A stretch of 64,000 nucleotides of DNA from the IMG/VR virus record IMGVR_UViG_3300031251_000003, positions 94,107 to 158,106 of that record, one strand, 5' to 3'. Shown in pieces: positions 10,074 through 16,892 of the stretch. Below the pieces are notes generated by a model that worked only from the letters and a program-made list of their open reading frames with translations, was not told where the DNA came from and did not search any database. The stretch is from a virus. A program made the position numbers and the translations under genes. The first letter of the stretch is position 1. Each line of letters starts with the position of its first letter.

Positions 10074-10516
10074 CCATCGAGCCTTTCCATCTTCTCATAC
10101 ATCCGGTGGATAACTGTATCGGGGATCTGTCGATCAACAGGACGATCACTCTGCCGGTCAATTGCAACCTGAAGAGGAACCTGGACAGAGACGACCTGAA
10201 CGTCATAGTCGAAAATCTTGGCCATCACCATGTACGGCTCTGCATCCTTGCGAGTGATGTTCGTGTTGTCAATAATAATGTCACCAGAGTCAGGCGCTGC
10301 CATTTCCTTGACGGTGCGCTGCTGATTCCACTGGTGAGCTACACCAAGCTTTCCGGGATCGAAATCGTACTCCGTAGTATTACCATTCTTCTGATACCAG
10401 AAGTCATCAGTAGAGAAGATGGTTCCGCCTACCTTGTCGGCAATGACCTTGGCCAACGTAGACTTACCGCTGCCCGGAATGCCTTGCATAATCCAAAGAG
10501 TCTTGTTTTTAGCCAT
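10070..10516 (-). CDS. P-loop kinase (polynucleotide kinase / zeta-like)
   Basis: 148 residues from the ATG at 10516. Walker A GIPGSGKST (12-20), then IIIDNTNITRKDAEPY, the aspartate/asparagine motif of T4 PNK-type and N4BP2-like ATPases, and VVSVQVPLQVAIDRQSDR with the late Arg motif. Likely phosphorylates a nucleic-acid 5' end or a small substrate; RNA repair after host tRNA cleavage is a plausible role for such phage kinases. The start is set by a leaderless promoter (6 nt between -10 and ATG); an upstream in-frame start would extend through that promoter. Confidence 0.75.
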   Translation of the reverse strand: MAKNKTLWIMQGIPGSGKSTLAKVIADKVGGTIFSTDDFWYQKNGNTTEYDFDPGKLGVAHQWNQQRTVKEMAAPDSGDIIIDNTNITRKDAEPYMVMAKIFDYDVQVVSVQVPLQVAIDRQSDRPVDRQIPDTVIHRMYEKMERLDG

Positions 10517-10522
10517 TGATAT

Positions 10523-10551
10523 AGTATACCACAGATCTACACGTCTGTAAA
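10523..10551 (-). promoter_or_regulatory. Leaderless promoter of the kinase gene
   Basis: On the minus strand: TTTACA (10551-10546), 17 nt, TATACT (10528-10523), then 6 nt to the ATG. The -35 box lies inside the end of the small gene upstream. Confidence 0.75.
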
Positions 10552-10641
10552 CTGAAAGGCCAGTTCGGTGTCCTGCCATGAGCGAAGTCGCAATTTCCCC
10601 GCAGGAGATGCAACGATCTTCTCTACGACGATCTTAGCCAT
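10537..10641 (-). CDS. 34-residue leaderless protein
   Basis: Short gene, ATG at 10641, TAG at 10539-10537. The product begins MAKIVVEKIVASPAGKLR and ends AFQFTDV, a mix of strand and charge without a known motif. It is supported by a consensus promoter (TTGACA-N17-TACTAT) placed 6 nt before the ATG, the same geometry as other leaderless genes here. Its 3' end carries the -35 box of the next gene. Function unknown. Confidence 0.5.
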   Translation of the reverse strand: MAKIVVEKIVASPAGKLRLRSWQDTELAFQFTDV

Positions 10642-10647
10642 CTGGAT

Positions 10648-10676
10648 ATAGTATCAGGGATCTAGTTAGATGTCAA
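10648..10676 (-). promoter_or_regulatory. Leaderless promoter of the 34-residue gene
   Basis: Minus strand: TTGACA (10676-10671), 17-nt spacer, TACTAT (10653-10648); the ATG follows after 6 nt at 10641. Confidence 0.75.
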
Positions 10677-10979
10677 CTAACGGCCAATACGTTCATGGTG
10701 CCAGAGCATACCAAGAATGATACTACGGAACAGATATCCAGCAACAAGATTGGGATCCAACCCACCACGAGTCTTAACCCGTTCGGTAATTTCGGTCATG
10801 CGATCAGAGATGTAACGCTTAACGTCTTCCTCTTCCCAATCGGCTAAATGTAGATCGTGTGGCCATACATAACTATCTGAGATTTCTTCATCTGTCAAGA
10901 ACCCATCGGCAATAGCCTGGTCTAGTGAATGAGTGTAGATATCCCAGATCTCTGTTAATGGCTGAATAGATTTGTCCAC
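10677..10979 (-). CDS. Hypothetical protein
   Basis: 100 residues with a GTG start at 10979. Helical and acidic in the middle (ADWEEEDVKRYISDRMTEITERVKTRGG), with a C-terminal segment YLFRSIILGMLWHHERIGR. No known domain. It follows the upstream minus-strand gene by 28 nt; an AGGAG overlapping that gene's stop is far from the GTG, so the exact start is uncertain. Confidence 0.55.
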   Translation of the reverse strand: MDKSIQPLTEIWDIYTHSLDQAIADGFLTDEEISDSYVWPHDLHLADWEEEDVKRYISDRMTEITERVKTRGGLDPNLVAGYLFRSIILGMLWHHERIGR

Positions 10980-11007
10980 TTCATCTATTCAGACGAAGTT
11001 TGCTCTC

Positions 11008-11289
11008 CTAAGTGTGTGCGACCTTGGAGTCGGGATCTTTCTTCTTCCCAATAGGAGATTGTGCAACAGTCTCCTTGATCTCACGACCCTCAGCCAAAAA
11101 CTCAGCCCACTTACGAGACTCCTTGTAATCCTCGGTGATCAAGTTCGACTTGACCATCTTCTGTTCTACGTCATGCTTATGCTTCATGGTACAGTTATCT
11201 GCACAAGCGATCCAACCCTCATCGGGGTAGAAGATCTCATACTTACCGTCAAGTCTCTTGTGGAGAATGAGATAGTCGATCTTAGTCAT
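11008..11289 (-). CDS. Hypothetical protein
   Basis: 93 residues, MTKIDYLILHKRLDGKYEIF..., with a Cys/His pattern CADNCTMKHKH about residues 29-39 that could bind zinc. The C-terminal third is basic and charged. It is the first gene of the minus-strand operon; TATGCT lies 11 nt upstream of the ATG, but a convincing -35 is not seen. No function recognised. Confidence 0.55.
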   Translation of the reverse strand: MTKIDYLILHKRLDGKYEIFYPDEGWIACADNCTMKHKHDVEQKMVKSNLITEDYKESRKWAEFLAEGREIKETVAQSPIGKKKDPDSKVAHT

Positions 11290-11525
11290 GGATATAGTTT
11301 AGCATATCGGTCAAGTTTGTGCCGAAAGTCACCAGCCACTAAGTCCCTATCATCAACGTATTGTTAGAGGAAGGATTTAAAGGTAAGGACTTTCAACTAC
11401 TAACCTATATAAGTAATACATATATAAGTACTATGGGTTGGCAAGTGCCGATTGGTACAAACATTCGGACAGTTATTTCTCACAATGTACGACAGTGAAT
11501 AGATGAAGAAACTTTTAGGAGGAAT
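11290..11525. other. Divergent intergenic region
   Basis: No gene seen. The region separates the minus-strand operon from the holin-like gene. It contains a direct repeat of ATATAAGTA (about 11407 and 11421), A+T-rich and suitable for a regulator or promoter, and ends in a strong ribosome-binding site (TTAGGAGGA) at 11516-11524. Confidence 0.5.
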
Positions 11526-11966
11526 ATGCAACACTTACTATCAGAGGCCGGTCGTAGCTTTTTGAGAGCTTTCGGTGCCTCACTTATTGTTTTGATCCCT
11601 GGTATTTTGGCCGCGCCGAATATGAGTACGACGCTAGCTTTGAGCGTTGCTGGTCTGGTCGCAGCTTTAGCAGCAGGACTAAAGGCTGTCCAGGTCTTTG
11701 TACCACAGATTTCGTTCAAGTCTATTATGAAGGGAAAGATTGCACCGTACTACACTTGGGCCGACTCGTTTGTTCGAGCAGCAGTATCAGCTTTCATCGT
11801 CGGTATCTTGGGTTGGTTGGCAATGCCGACTCTAGACTTTAGCAAGTCAGTAATCTTCGGTTTACTCGTTGGTGCATTTGCAGCAGGGTTCAGAGCGCTT
11901 CAGGGTACCGGTACTGTAGGAGATGTCCCTCAGCCGGAAAAGGGGTTAGTTACTAAAAGCGGCTAA
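11526..11966 (+). CDS. Putative holin / four-helix membrane protein
   Basis: 146 residues. Two pairs of hydrophobic helices: FLRAFGASLIVLIPGIL, then a long Ala/Leu/Val helix near 34-55, FVRAAVSAFIVGILGWLAM, then VIFGLLVGAFAAGF. The two halves begin with similar (R)AFGASLIV / RAAVSAFIV patterns, suggesting an internal duplication. The size, four helices and hydrophilic tail fit actinophage holins, though no endolysin is adjacent. AGGAGG lies just before the ATG and an intrinsic terminator follows the stop. Confidence 0.55.
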   Translation: MQHLLSEAGRSFLRAFGASLIVLIPGILAAPNMSTTLALSVAGLVAALAAGLKAVQVFVPQISFKSIMKGKIAPYYTWADSFVRAAVSAFIVGILGWLAMPTLDFSKSVIFGLLVGAFAAGFRALQGTGTVGDVPQPEKGLVTKSG

Positions 11967-12013
11967 GTGTGCTACACTGCAAAGATCGGTTCAGGGAACC
12001 GGTATGTGTGGCT

Positions 12014-12059
12014 GGGAGTAGCAAGCTTTCCTCCTTTCCCTTGCTACTCCCAAATTTTT
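12014..12059 (+). terminator. Intrinsic terminator after the holin-like gene
   Basis: GGGAGTAGCAAG (12014-12025) pairs perfectly with CTTGCTACTCCC (12040-12051) over 12 bp, followed by AAATTTTTC. Confidence 0.85.
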
Positions 12060-12069
12060 CTGGTATAAT
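12041..12069 (+). promoter_or_regulatory. Candidate promoter overlapping the terminator
   Basis: TTGCTA (12041-12046), 17 nt, TATAAT (12064-12069). The -35 lies in the descending arm of the terminator hairpin. It would begin a transcript entering the tRNA island. Confidence 0.55.
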
Positions 12070-12125
12070 CCTTGTGTGGTTGACCCTTATTTTTGGTTCG
12101 TTTGAACAACTAACTTATAGAAGCC

Positions 12126-12154
12126 TTGACACAGGCGAAGAATTTTGGTATACT
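12126..12154 (+). promoter_or_regulatory. Main promoter of the tRNA island
   Basis: TTGACA (12126-12131), 17 nt, TATACT (12149-12154). Predicted start about 12161, nine bases before the first tRNA. Confidence 0.85.
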
Positions 12155-12169
12155 GTAGTAGATGAGTGA

Positions 12170-12241
12170 GTCCCTATAGCTGAGTGGATTTAGCGGCGGT
12201 CTTCTAAACCGCATACGAGGGTTCGAATCCTTCTAGGGATA
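12170..12241 (+). tRNA. tRNA-Arg(TCT)
   Basis: Acceptor GTCCCTA/TAGGGAT, anticodon stem GCGGT/ACCGC around loop CTTCTAA, T-arm with GGTTCGAATCC, discriminator A, no encoded CCA. Reads AGA, a codon rare in high-GC hosts. Confidence 0.92.
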
Positions 12242-12596
12242 TAGAATAAGGTGGTTCGACTCCATGAAAGTCCGGCGAAAATTCTTCTTGACAGCAAGAT
12301 CGTCAAGTGGTATCATGTAGTTAGCAAGAAAGGGTTCCTCCGGTCGAAAGACTATGAGCCTTGTAGGTGTCGGGTGACCAGCCTGCTTGGTGATTGGATG
12401 CAAAACCGGGAAGTGTCGATCCAGACTCTAATATCCTCCGCGAGAGGGTGGCGAGGAAGGGGAGCTTCGTAGGGGAGTAGAGAGAATCCTTCCGTATTTT
12501 GGAGAATAGACTGTATTGACGTGGGCGCACGGAACGACGACCATTCGTGGTATGCTAACCCTAGCCCCGTCAATAGAGTCTAGGCTCTATTTTATG
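12242..12596 (+). other. Non-coding spacer with internal promoter
   Basis: No convincing gene. A consensus promoter (TTGACA 12288-12293, 17 nt, TATCAT 12311-12316) lies inside, so about 250 nt downstream could be a separate RNA. A terminator-like hairpin (AATAGAG/CTCTATT, 12572-12591, then TT) closes it. An orphan T-arm-like GGTTCGACTCC sits near 12253. Open frames across it are short and conflict on both strands. Confidence 0.5.
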
Positions 12597-12665
12597 CTGT
12601 CCATCGTCTAATAGGAAGGACTCCGGCCTCTGCCGGGAACGGGAGTTCGATTCTCTCTGGGCCTA
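12597..12665 (+). tRNA. Degenerate tRNA-Glu/Gln-like unit
   Basis: The D-arm (GTCT...GGAC) and T-arm (GGGAG TTCGATT CTCTC) are clear and similar to Glu/Gln tRNAs, but the anticodon arm CCGGCCTCTGCCGG closes on a 4-nt loop and acceptor positions 1-2 do not pair. Probably a decayed gene, or one needing repair. Confidence 0.4.
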
Positions 12666-12671
12666 AGCAGA

Positions 12672-12758
12672 ACTAAGATTGAGGATCCCGGAAACGTCTT
12701 TTAAAACTGCTCCATCGCTAACATCGTTGGGGTGAGCGAAAGCTGGGGGAGTCTTAGT
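12672..12758 (+). ncRNA. Structured inter-tRNA RNA, GAAACGTCT/AGCGAAAGC family, copy A
   Basis: Outer stem ACTAAGA (12672-12678)/TCTTAGT (12752-12758). Inside, CCGGAAACGTCT (12688-12699) and the GNRA hairpin AGCGAAAGCT (12735-12744); TCCC before the first motif can pair with GGGG after the second. Three other copies share this layout. Confidence 0.55.
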
Positions 12759-12772
12759 GATGAGCATAACTT

Positions 12773-12844
12773 GGGGGATCAGTGCTAATGGGGAAACGTT
12801 GCGCTTGCACCGCAAAGAAAAGAGTTCGACTCTCTTATCCTCCA
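12773..12844 (+). tRNA. tRNA-Ala(TGC), first copy
   Basis: Acceptor GGGGGAT/ATCCTCC with the alanine-specific G3-T70 pair, anticodon stem TTGCG/CGCAA, loop CTTGCAC, T-arm AGAG TTCGACT CTCT, discriminator A. The D-stem is weak (2 bp), so activity is less certain than for the next copy. Confidence 0.75.
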
Positions 12845-12942
12845 CTGCAAGGAAGAAGAGTAGGTTGAGGGACGACGAATCCCAAAATTACCCGAATCGA
12901 TGAATCCTTTGAGGGTGTACGGGTCGTGCCGTTACCCAATAC

Positions 12943-13014
12943 GGGCGGTTAGTGCTAGTGGGAACACGCCGGTTTTGCATACCGGAGTCAGGAGTTCGAC
13001 TCTCCTACTGTCCA
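12943..13014 (+). tRNA. tRNA-Ala(TGC), second copy
   Basis: Acceptor GGGCGGT/ACTGTCC (G3-T70 present), D-stem GTG/CAC, anticodon stem CCGGT/ACCGG with loop TTTGCAT, T-arm GGAG TTCGACT CTCC, discriminator A. Confidence 0.88.
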
Positions 13015-13017
13015 TAT

Positions 13018-13090
13018 GAAAGCTGATGCGGGATATAAGATGGTGGTAAGAAGGGGTACCGCACCAAATGAGTAGCCACCTTAAGCTTTC
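13018..13090 (+). ncRNA. Tight pseudoknotted inter-tRNA RNA
   Basis: Starts 4 nt after tRNA-Ala. Outer stem GAAAGCT (13018-13024)/AGCTTTC (13084-13090). Inside, TGCGG (13027) pairs CCGCA (13059) and GGTGG (13042) pairs CCACC (13076) in crossing order, an H-type pseudoknot. Seen by eye; not folded. Confidence 0.5.
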
Positions 13091-13180
13091 AGAATTGCCG
13101 ATGCCATTAGATCAGGTGGCTTAAGCAACAGCGGAACCTGCTAAAGTGGTTCGCGGGCAACCGGCGACAGGTTGCAACAT

Positions 13181-13252
13181 GGGCGAGTAGTTCAGCGGGA
13201 GAATAGCTGCTTTACACGCAGAAGATCGTAGGTTCGATCCCTACCTTGCCCA
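13181..13252 (+). tRNA. tRNA-Val(TAC)
   Basis: Acceptor GGGCGAG/CTTGCCC, D-arm GTTC...GAAT, anticodon arm CTGC TTTACAC GCAG, T-arm GTAGG TTCGATC CCTAC, discriminator A, no CCA. Confidence 0.9.
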
Positions 13253-13365
13253 CTACATATTAGATTTGAATTAGCTGGCGAACCCCTTGACCGGGGTTGT
13301 GATGGGTTCGATTCCCAGGTGAGCGTGGTTGCCATGCGAGAGCCGTCAGTGAAGTTGAGTCATTC

Positions 13366-13440
13366 GGGATAGATCTCACGGTTACACTATTATTCTTAAA
13401 TAATGGTAGTGTGTTGGTTCGAGTCCAACGGTCTAGCCCC
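13366..13440 (+). tRNA. Irregular tRNA-Leu(TAA)-like unit
   Basis: T-arm GTTGG TTCGAGT CCAAC is perfect; outer strands GGGATAG and CTAGCCC pair with one mismatch and extend to about 10 bp. The anticodon arm, if TTATT/AATGG, gives loop CTTAAAT (TAA). The D-arm is not canonical and the variable arm is too short for leucine. Probably decayed. Confidence 0.35.
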
Positions 13441-13443
13441 TAT

Positions 13444-13514
13444 GTACCGCTGGAAGCCGGAAACGTCTCCGATGATACTTTAATCTAGGATATAGCGAAA
13501 GCTGGCTGAGGTAT
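13444..13514 (+). ncRNA. Structured RNA, GAAACGTCT/AGCGAAAGC family, copy B
   Basis: GTACC (13444)/GGTAT (13510) outer stem, AGCC (13455)/GGCT (13504) inner stem, GGAAACGTCT at 13459-13468 and AGCGAAAGCT at 13494-13503. The shortest copy, 71 nt. Confidence 0.55.
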
Positions 13515-13636
13515 TAGGGCGTCTTTGAATGACTTTATCTTAGACCGGAAGCGAATATGTACGGAGTCAAGCGTGACATATGGCTAACTCTAGTTGTCTC
13601 TAGAACTTGACAGAAGGAGACAACGTGGTCTTATAC

Positions 13637-13674
13637 GGCGGTCGAGTCCCATTAAGTTGGGATTCCCGCCACCA
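13637..13674 (+). other. Long hairpin ending CCACCA
   Basis: GGCGG (13637) pairs CCGCC (13666); GAGTCCC and GGGATTC pair inside it with a loop of 8. The 3' end reads CCACCA, like a tRNA 3' end, though no cloverleaf is present. Confidence 0.4.
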
Positions 13675-13813
13675 ATTTGAAACACCCGCTCCGGGGTAGG
13701 AGGCGTGAACTAGCGTAACTAGTTCGGAGGCTACTTGATCCTAATCGTAGCAGGGTTCGCCCTAAACAGCGTAATCAAGCGTGGTTAGCTCTAACGGGTT
13801 AATCACGCTCCAT

Positions 13814-13896
13814 ACCCCGCTGGTGAAATTAGGTAAACACGCAGGTCTTAGAAATCTGTGCCGCGAGGCTTACGAGTTCGATTCTCGTGTGGGGTA
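13814..13896 (+). tRNA. tRNA-Leu(TAG)
   Basis: Class II tRNA. Acceptor ACCCCGC/GTGGGGT, D-arm TGGTGAAATTAGGTAAACA, anticodon stem CAGGT/ATCTG, loop CTTAGAA, long variable arm TGCCGCGAGGCTT, T-arm ACGAG TTCGATT CTCGT, discriminator A. Confidence 0.92.
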
Positions 13897-14113
13897 CTTG
13901 GGGTGAGGTAGTCGTTGTCCGGGATAGCTTCCTAAGGAATAGGCTAGCGCTGGCTGATTTGCGTAAATCTGCACACCCTAAAACTTGAGTAAGGGCGAAG
14001 TCTGCTACATGCAGCAGATAGGTTAGCTTGTGCCGTGGTGTAAGGAGCCTGGGGTCATAGAATCCCGACAGACCCTCTGTATTTCTTCCATTACCGTGAT
14101 GGTAATGTGTAGG

Positions 14114-14350
14114 ATGTCTGGATACGAAAGAGAACAACAAAAAGAAACTCAGTACACCGATACGGCGGATTTCCCCCGTTACTCTGACTATGCTGGTTTT
14201 AGTTCTTATTCTTATCCTACCTATCCTGCTCAGAGTCGAACGTACGTCGTTCAAACTAGTAATTGGGATCAGACACAAGACTACACCGCTTCTGGTCTAG
14301 CTGCTACTCAAGCAACCTGGACAAGAACTGAACTGCATAACACTAATTAG
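14114..14350 (+). CDS. Small Tyr/Thr/Gln-rich protein
   Basis: 78 residues from the ATG at 14114, low complexity: many Tyr, Ser, Thr, Gln (YSDYAGFSSYSYPTYPAQS). An in-frame ATG at 14105 is an alternative start; no strong ribosome-binding site precedes either. It ends 8 nt before the next gene, whose AGAGG site overlaps its stop, so the two are probably expressed together. Composition suggests a virion-associated or disordered protein; no function known. Confidence 0.5.
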   Translation: MSGYEREQQKETQYTDTADFPRYSDYAGFSSYSYPTYPAQSRTYVVQTSNWDQTQDYTASGLAATQATWTRTELHNTN

Positions 14351-14358
14351 AGGTTAAC

Positions 14359-14970
14359 ATGGCTAAGAGAAAGTTTGACGATAAGGCTACGTGGCGCACC
14401 GATACTTGGGGTATCGATATGACCCAGCCTGCTCGTGCCGAGCGCGTATTTGACCCTAACGATACCGTTACCGATGATCCCACTAAGGGTGGAATCGCTG
14501 GTTCTGGTGATAATACCAAGGTCACTCATGCTGCTGGTGTTATGTACACAGGATTGAATGATAATCCGGCTGTCGCTGTAGCTCGTGCATACGACGATTT
14601 CCAGAATCTTACTCCTGCTGTAACTGCGACTTTGACAACATCTTTAACGGGCGCGAACAATGACGTGACTTTCAGTGCTCTTCGTTCCGGTGCATCAGGA
14701 AACGCAATATCTGTAACCTATGTCGATCCAGGTGGTGCTACTGCTACTCTTGGGGTAACAGTCTCCGGTACCGATATCACGGTCAACCTAGGTCGAGCAG
14801 CATCAGCTATTAACACCACAGGTACGTTGCTCATCGCAGCAGTACAGGCAGTTCCCGCAGCAGCGGCATTGGTCAATGTGGCCAACGCAGCAGGTAATGA
14901 TGGAACTGGTCTAGTAACTGCTTTGACTAAGACGAACCTTGCTGGTGGTTTGGAAGCTTTCTACTCTTAA
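14359..14970 (+). CDS. Putative virion/decoration protein with Ig-like repeat domain
   Basis: 203 residues. N-terminal 70 residues are Asp/Thr-rich (FDDKATWRTDTWGIDMTQ). The rest is a beta domain, ALRSGASGNAISVTYVDPGG... to AAGNDGTGLVTALTKTNLAGG, recognisable from phage structural proteins in which such modules repeat. Start preceded by AGAGG. It is unusual to find it in the middle of a tRNA array, separated from the head and tail genes, so its presence suggests that the array expanded between structural genes. Confidence 0.5.
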   Translation: MAKRKFDDKATWRTDTWGIDMTQPARAERVFDPNDTVTDDPTKGGIAGSGDNTKVTHAAGVMYTGLNDNPAVAVARAYDDFQNLTPAVTATLTTSLTGANNDVTFSALRSGASGNAISVTYVDPGGATATLGVTVSGTDITVNLGRAASAINTTGTLLIAAVQAVPAAAALVNVANAAGNDGTGLVTALTKTNLAGGLEAFYS

Positions 14971-14973
14971 CGC

Positions 14974-15002
14974 TTGACAGCCAGTACCCTGTGTGATATA
15001 AT
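14974..15002 (+). promoter_or_regulatory. Sigma70-type promoter with leader
   Basis: TTGACA (14974-14979), 17 nt, TATAAT (14997-15002). Unlike many genes here, the next start (15037) has an untranslated leader of about 28 nt with AGAAAGGA. Confidence 0.85.
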
Positions 15003-15036
15003 ACACAGGTAAGGGAAAACGACAGAAAGGATTCCC

Positions 15037-15393
15037 ATGGCACTTTCAGCAGCAGAGCGCGAGACAGTGATTGTCATCTCGGATGCAGACGACTTCTGGA
15101 CTATCCATACTTGTCAGCGCCGGATGGTGACCCAGCTTCTCAAGAACCCGGTCGCCAAGATCCTTGAGAACACCCTCTTCGAGGGTACTCGGTTCCTCGT
15201 TGCTGAGGTTCCTGCGAATGGTATCACTGTTCGCAAGTCGAACGGTCGCAAGGCCAAGTCTTCGCAGCCGCGTAAGGCGACTCTCCGGACAATGCCGGGT
15301 GAGAAGTGCGGCGGCACCAAGTCTGATGGAAGTAAGTGCGGTGCAATCGCAGTGAGTGGTACGGGGTTCTGCCGCCATCATCAGAGCAAGTGA
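15037..15393 (+). CDS. Small protein with C-terminal zinc knuckle
   Basis: 118 residues. The N-terminal half is globular (ETVIVISDADDFWTIHTCQRR), with a basic linker KSNGRKAKSSQPRK. The last 30 residues carry CGGTKSDGSKCGAI followed by GFCRHHQ, a C-x8-C-x10-C-x2-H pattern resembling small zinc modules seen in GcrA-type and phage proteins. Its own promoter and good ribosome-binding site imply strong expression. Nucleic-acid binding is inferred. It uses more G+C-rich codons than its neighbours. Confidence 0.6.
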   Translation: MALSAAERETVIVISDADDFWTIHTCQRRMVTQLLKNPVAKILENTLFEGTRFLVAEVPANGITVRKSNGRKAKSSQPRKATLRTMPGEKCGGTKSDGSKCGAIAVSGTGFCRHHQSK

Positions 15394-15442
15394 AGTGCAG
15401 TTGAAGTGAAGTAGTAGTTGAAATTGTAGTTAGTCTTCTTGG

Positions 15443-15525
15443 GAGGGTCAGGAGTCGGTTGTGTCCTTCGATCTAAGGAGGTATACAAATTACGACTAAG
15501 GTAGTAAGAGGGACTCCTGACCCTC
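15443..15525 (+). ncRNA. Stable 83-nt RNA with 14-bp terminal stem
   Basis: GAGGGTCAGGAGTC (15443-15456) pairs perfectly with GACTCCTGACCCTC (15512-15525). Inside is a hairpin TCCTT (15464)/AAGGA (15475) whose 3' strand, with the next bases, reads TAAGGAGG, an anti-SD-complementary sequence with no start codon after it. Lies between the zinc-knuckle gene and tRNA-Lys. Confidence 0.55.
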
Positions 15526-15539
15526 ACAGGGGACTTTAC

Positions 15540-15613
15540 GGGTGTGTAGCTAAGCGGTTCAAGGCAGGGGACTCTTAATCCCAAGATCACAGGTTCGAAT
15601 CCTGTCACACTCA
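15540..15613 (+). tRNA. tRNA-Lys(CTT)
   Basis: Acceptor GGGTGTG/CACACTC, anticodon loop CTCTTAA between GGGA/TCCC, T-arm ACAGG TTCGAAT CCTGT, discriminator A. Confidence 0.9.
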
Positions 15614-15955
15614 TCTAAGCACGGTGGATAGGAACTATCCGCAGGAGCGATACGAGGATACAAGACCGATCAGGGGCCACTGTGAGGTCTTCTCTACCTC
15701 TGGCAGGGTCGCGGTGGGTACTAACTCATCTAGTGTATATGCCGGTCTTAGCCCGAATGCAGATGTTTCAGCGTATACATCTAGTAGGGCTTTACTTTGT
15801 AACACCCCTCTCAAGTACACGGAGGAAGGATACGAACGGTACGCAGCCAAAAGGGTCTGCCATATTGAGAACCGAGTAACAATGCTCAATACTTACCTGA
15901 TTTAATCAGGTATTTTACCGTCATCCGTCTGGTCGTACCGGGATGACGTTAGAAA
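15614..15955 (+). other. Non-coding spacer with long-range stem and terminator
   Basis: No gene accepted; frames on both strands are mutually exclusive and lack start signals. CTAGTGTATA (about 15731) pairs with TATACATCTAG (about 15774) with one bulge, giving a stem-loop of roughly 55 nt. An intrinsic terminator follows at 15894. Confidence 0.45.
15894..15916 (+). terminator. Intrinsic terminator
   Basis: TACCTGAT (15894-15901)/ATCAGGTA (15905-15912), loop TTA, followed by TTTT. Confidence 0.7.
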
Positions 15956-16041
15956 CTCCAAGTGGTGGAATTAGGTATACACGTCAGGTTGAGAGCCTGA
16001 TGGCCATCGCGGTCTTGCAGGTTCAAATCCTGTCTTGGAGA
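15956..16041 (+). tRNA. tRNA-Leu(GAG)
   Basis: Acceptor CTCCAAG/CTTGGAG, D-arm TGGTGGAATTAGGTATACA, anticodon stem TCAGG/CCTGA, loop TTGAGAG, variable arm TGGCCATCGCGGTCTT, T-arm GCAGG TTCAAAT CCTGT, discriminator A. Confidence 0.9.
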
Positions 16042-16063
16042 TCTCTTACAGGAGGTAAGAAAT

Positions 16064-16192
16064 ATGAATCCAATCTTTTGGCTTCTCTTGATTCTCTTGA
16101 TTGTCATCCTTTTGGGTGGAGCAGTATTCAGCCATCTAATCTGGGTATTGATCATTGTAGTTGTCATCCTTTTCTTCCTCTTCGGAAGGTAA
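16064..16192 (+). CDS. 42-residue double-helix membrane protein
   Basis: MNPIFWLLLILLIVILL, then GGAVFSHLIW, then VLIIVVVILFFLFGR. Two hydrophobic helices joined by a Gly-containing turn, ending in a single Arg; this resembles the small Lmo0937/hydrophobic peptide type found in many Gram-positive genomes. A perfect AGGAGG lies 7 nt before the ATG. It starts 22 nt after tRNA-Leu. It may act at the membrane, for example in lysis timing, but no direct evidence. Confidence 0.65.
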   Translation: MNPIFWLLLILLIVILLGGAVFSHLIWVLIIVVVILFFLFGR

Positions 16193-16240
16193 GTCATGGC
16201 CGTTCCCTATTCTTATGCGGTCTGGGGTAACGGCCACCAT

Positions 16241-16313
16241 GGTTCTCTAGCTCCAACGGTAGAGCGGCTGTTTGAAGCACAGCGCGTTGGCGGTTCGAAT
16301 CCGTCGGGAACCA
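16241..16313 (+). tRNA. tRNA-Phe(GAA)
   Basis: Acceptor GGTTCTC/GGGAACC, D-arm GCTCCAACGGTAGAGC, anticodon stem GCTGT/ACAGC, loop TTGAAGC, T-arm GGCGG TTCGAAT CCGTC, discriminator A. Confidence 0.93.
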
Positions 16314-16485
16314 CTGTAGTCGAAGATCCAAGAGCCTCGCTCCACTAAAGTTGGCTGTCTTATAATACAGCACCGGAAGAGAAACTCAAGGGGAGACGAA
16401 ATTACGGAGACAAATAGATTAAGCTCCGTAAGATTTATGTTCTATCCTGATGCGTGAATGTTGATCACTAACAAAAGGAGAGAAC

Positions 16486-16686
16486 ATGAAGACAGCAGTA
16501 GGTACTGAAGATCTAACAGGCGCAGTAGTGGTTGATGTTGGCTACAATGATGTGACTCTTGAGAAGGATGGAGTCAGGTTTACTCTTGAACTTGAGTATG
16601 AAGCCGACTACAACAGTTTCTGCGAAGGTAGTTGCTCTTGTTGTGGTAGTTCTGGCTCATCGTACTTCCGGGCCTATAAGGAATAA
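16486..16686 (+). CDS. Small Cys-rich protein (DUF7448-like?)
   Basis: 66 residues: MKTAVGTEDLTGAVVVDVGY..., then a beta meander and CEGSCSCCGSSGSSYF near the end. The layout recalls small phage proteins of the DUF7448 type, with a Cys-rich late loop; the match is from memory. AAAGGAGA precedes the ATG by 6 nt. A TATAAT at 16361-16366 without a clear -35 may be its promoter. Confidence 0.55.
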   Translation: MKTAVGTEDLTGAVVVDVGYNDVTLEKDGVRFTLELEYEADYNSFCEGSCSCCGSSGSSYFRAYKE

Positions 16687-16736
16687 AGAATCGTCTGTCA
16701 CGCCGGATCCTGACGTAAAACTTAGTCCGGCCACAT

Positions 16737-16809
16737 GGCTCTATAGACTAGTTGGTTAGGTCGCTACCCTCTCAAGGTAGAAGTCGGAGTTCGAGTCTCC
16801 GTAGAGCTA
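16737..16809 (+). tRNA. tRNA-Glu(CTC)
   Basis: Acceptor GGCTCTA/TAGAGCT, anticodon stem CTACC/GGTAG, loop CTCTCAA, T-arm CGGAG TTCGAGT CTCCG, discriminator A. Confidence 0.9.
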
Positions 16810-16813
16810 CTAT

Positions 16814-16892
16814 GATCACGCAGCCACAGGGCAGGGCGCGGCGACCCGACACTTTCTCGGGGAACATGGAGGTTCGAATCCTCTCGGGATCA
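16814..16892 (+). tRNA. Irregular tRNA-like unit
   Basis: Acceptor GATCACG/CGGGATC (one mismatch), short D-stem GCC/GGC and a good T-arm GGAGG TTCGAAT CCTCT with discriminator A. The anticodon region CCCGA CACTTTC TCGGG lacks T33, so no anticodon can be assigned (TTC would be read only in a shifted loop). Probably a decayed gene. Confidence 0.35.

Larger units (their letters stand above)
13253..13813 (+). other. Non-coding stretch with tRNA-like remnants
   Basis: About 560 nt without a protein gene. It contains a tRNA-Val(GAC)-like remnant (about 13275-13327: AACCCC TTGACC GGGGTT, then GGG TTCGATT CCC, but no matching 5' acceptor or D-arm), an irregular tRNA-like unit (13366-13440), RNA element B (13444-13514), and a long hairpin GGCGG.../CCGCC ending CCACCA (13637-13674). 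Confidence 0.5.

Noticed and set aside
15635-15905. Overlapping frames on both strands after tRNA-Lys
   Set aside because: They exclude each other, lack start signals and cover a structured non-coding region.
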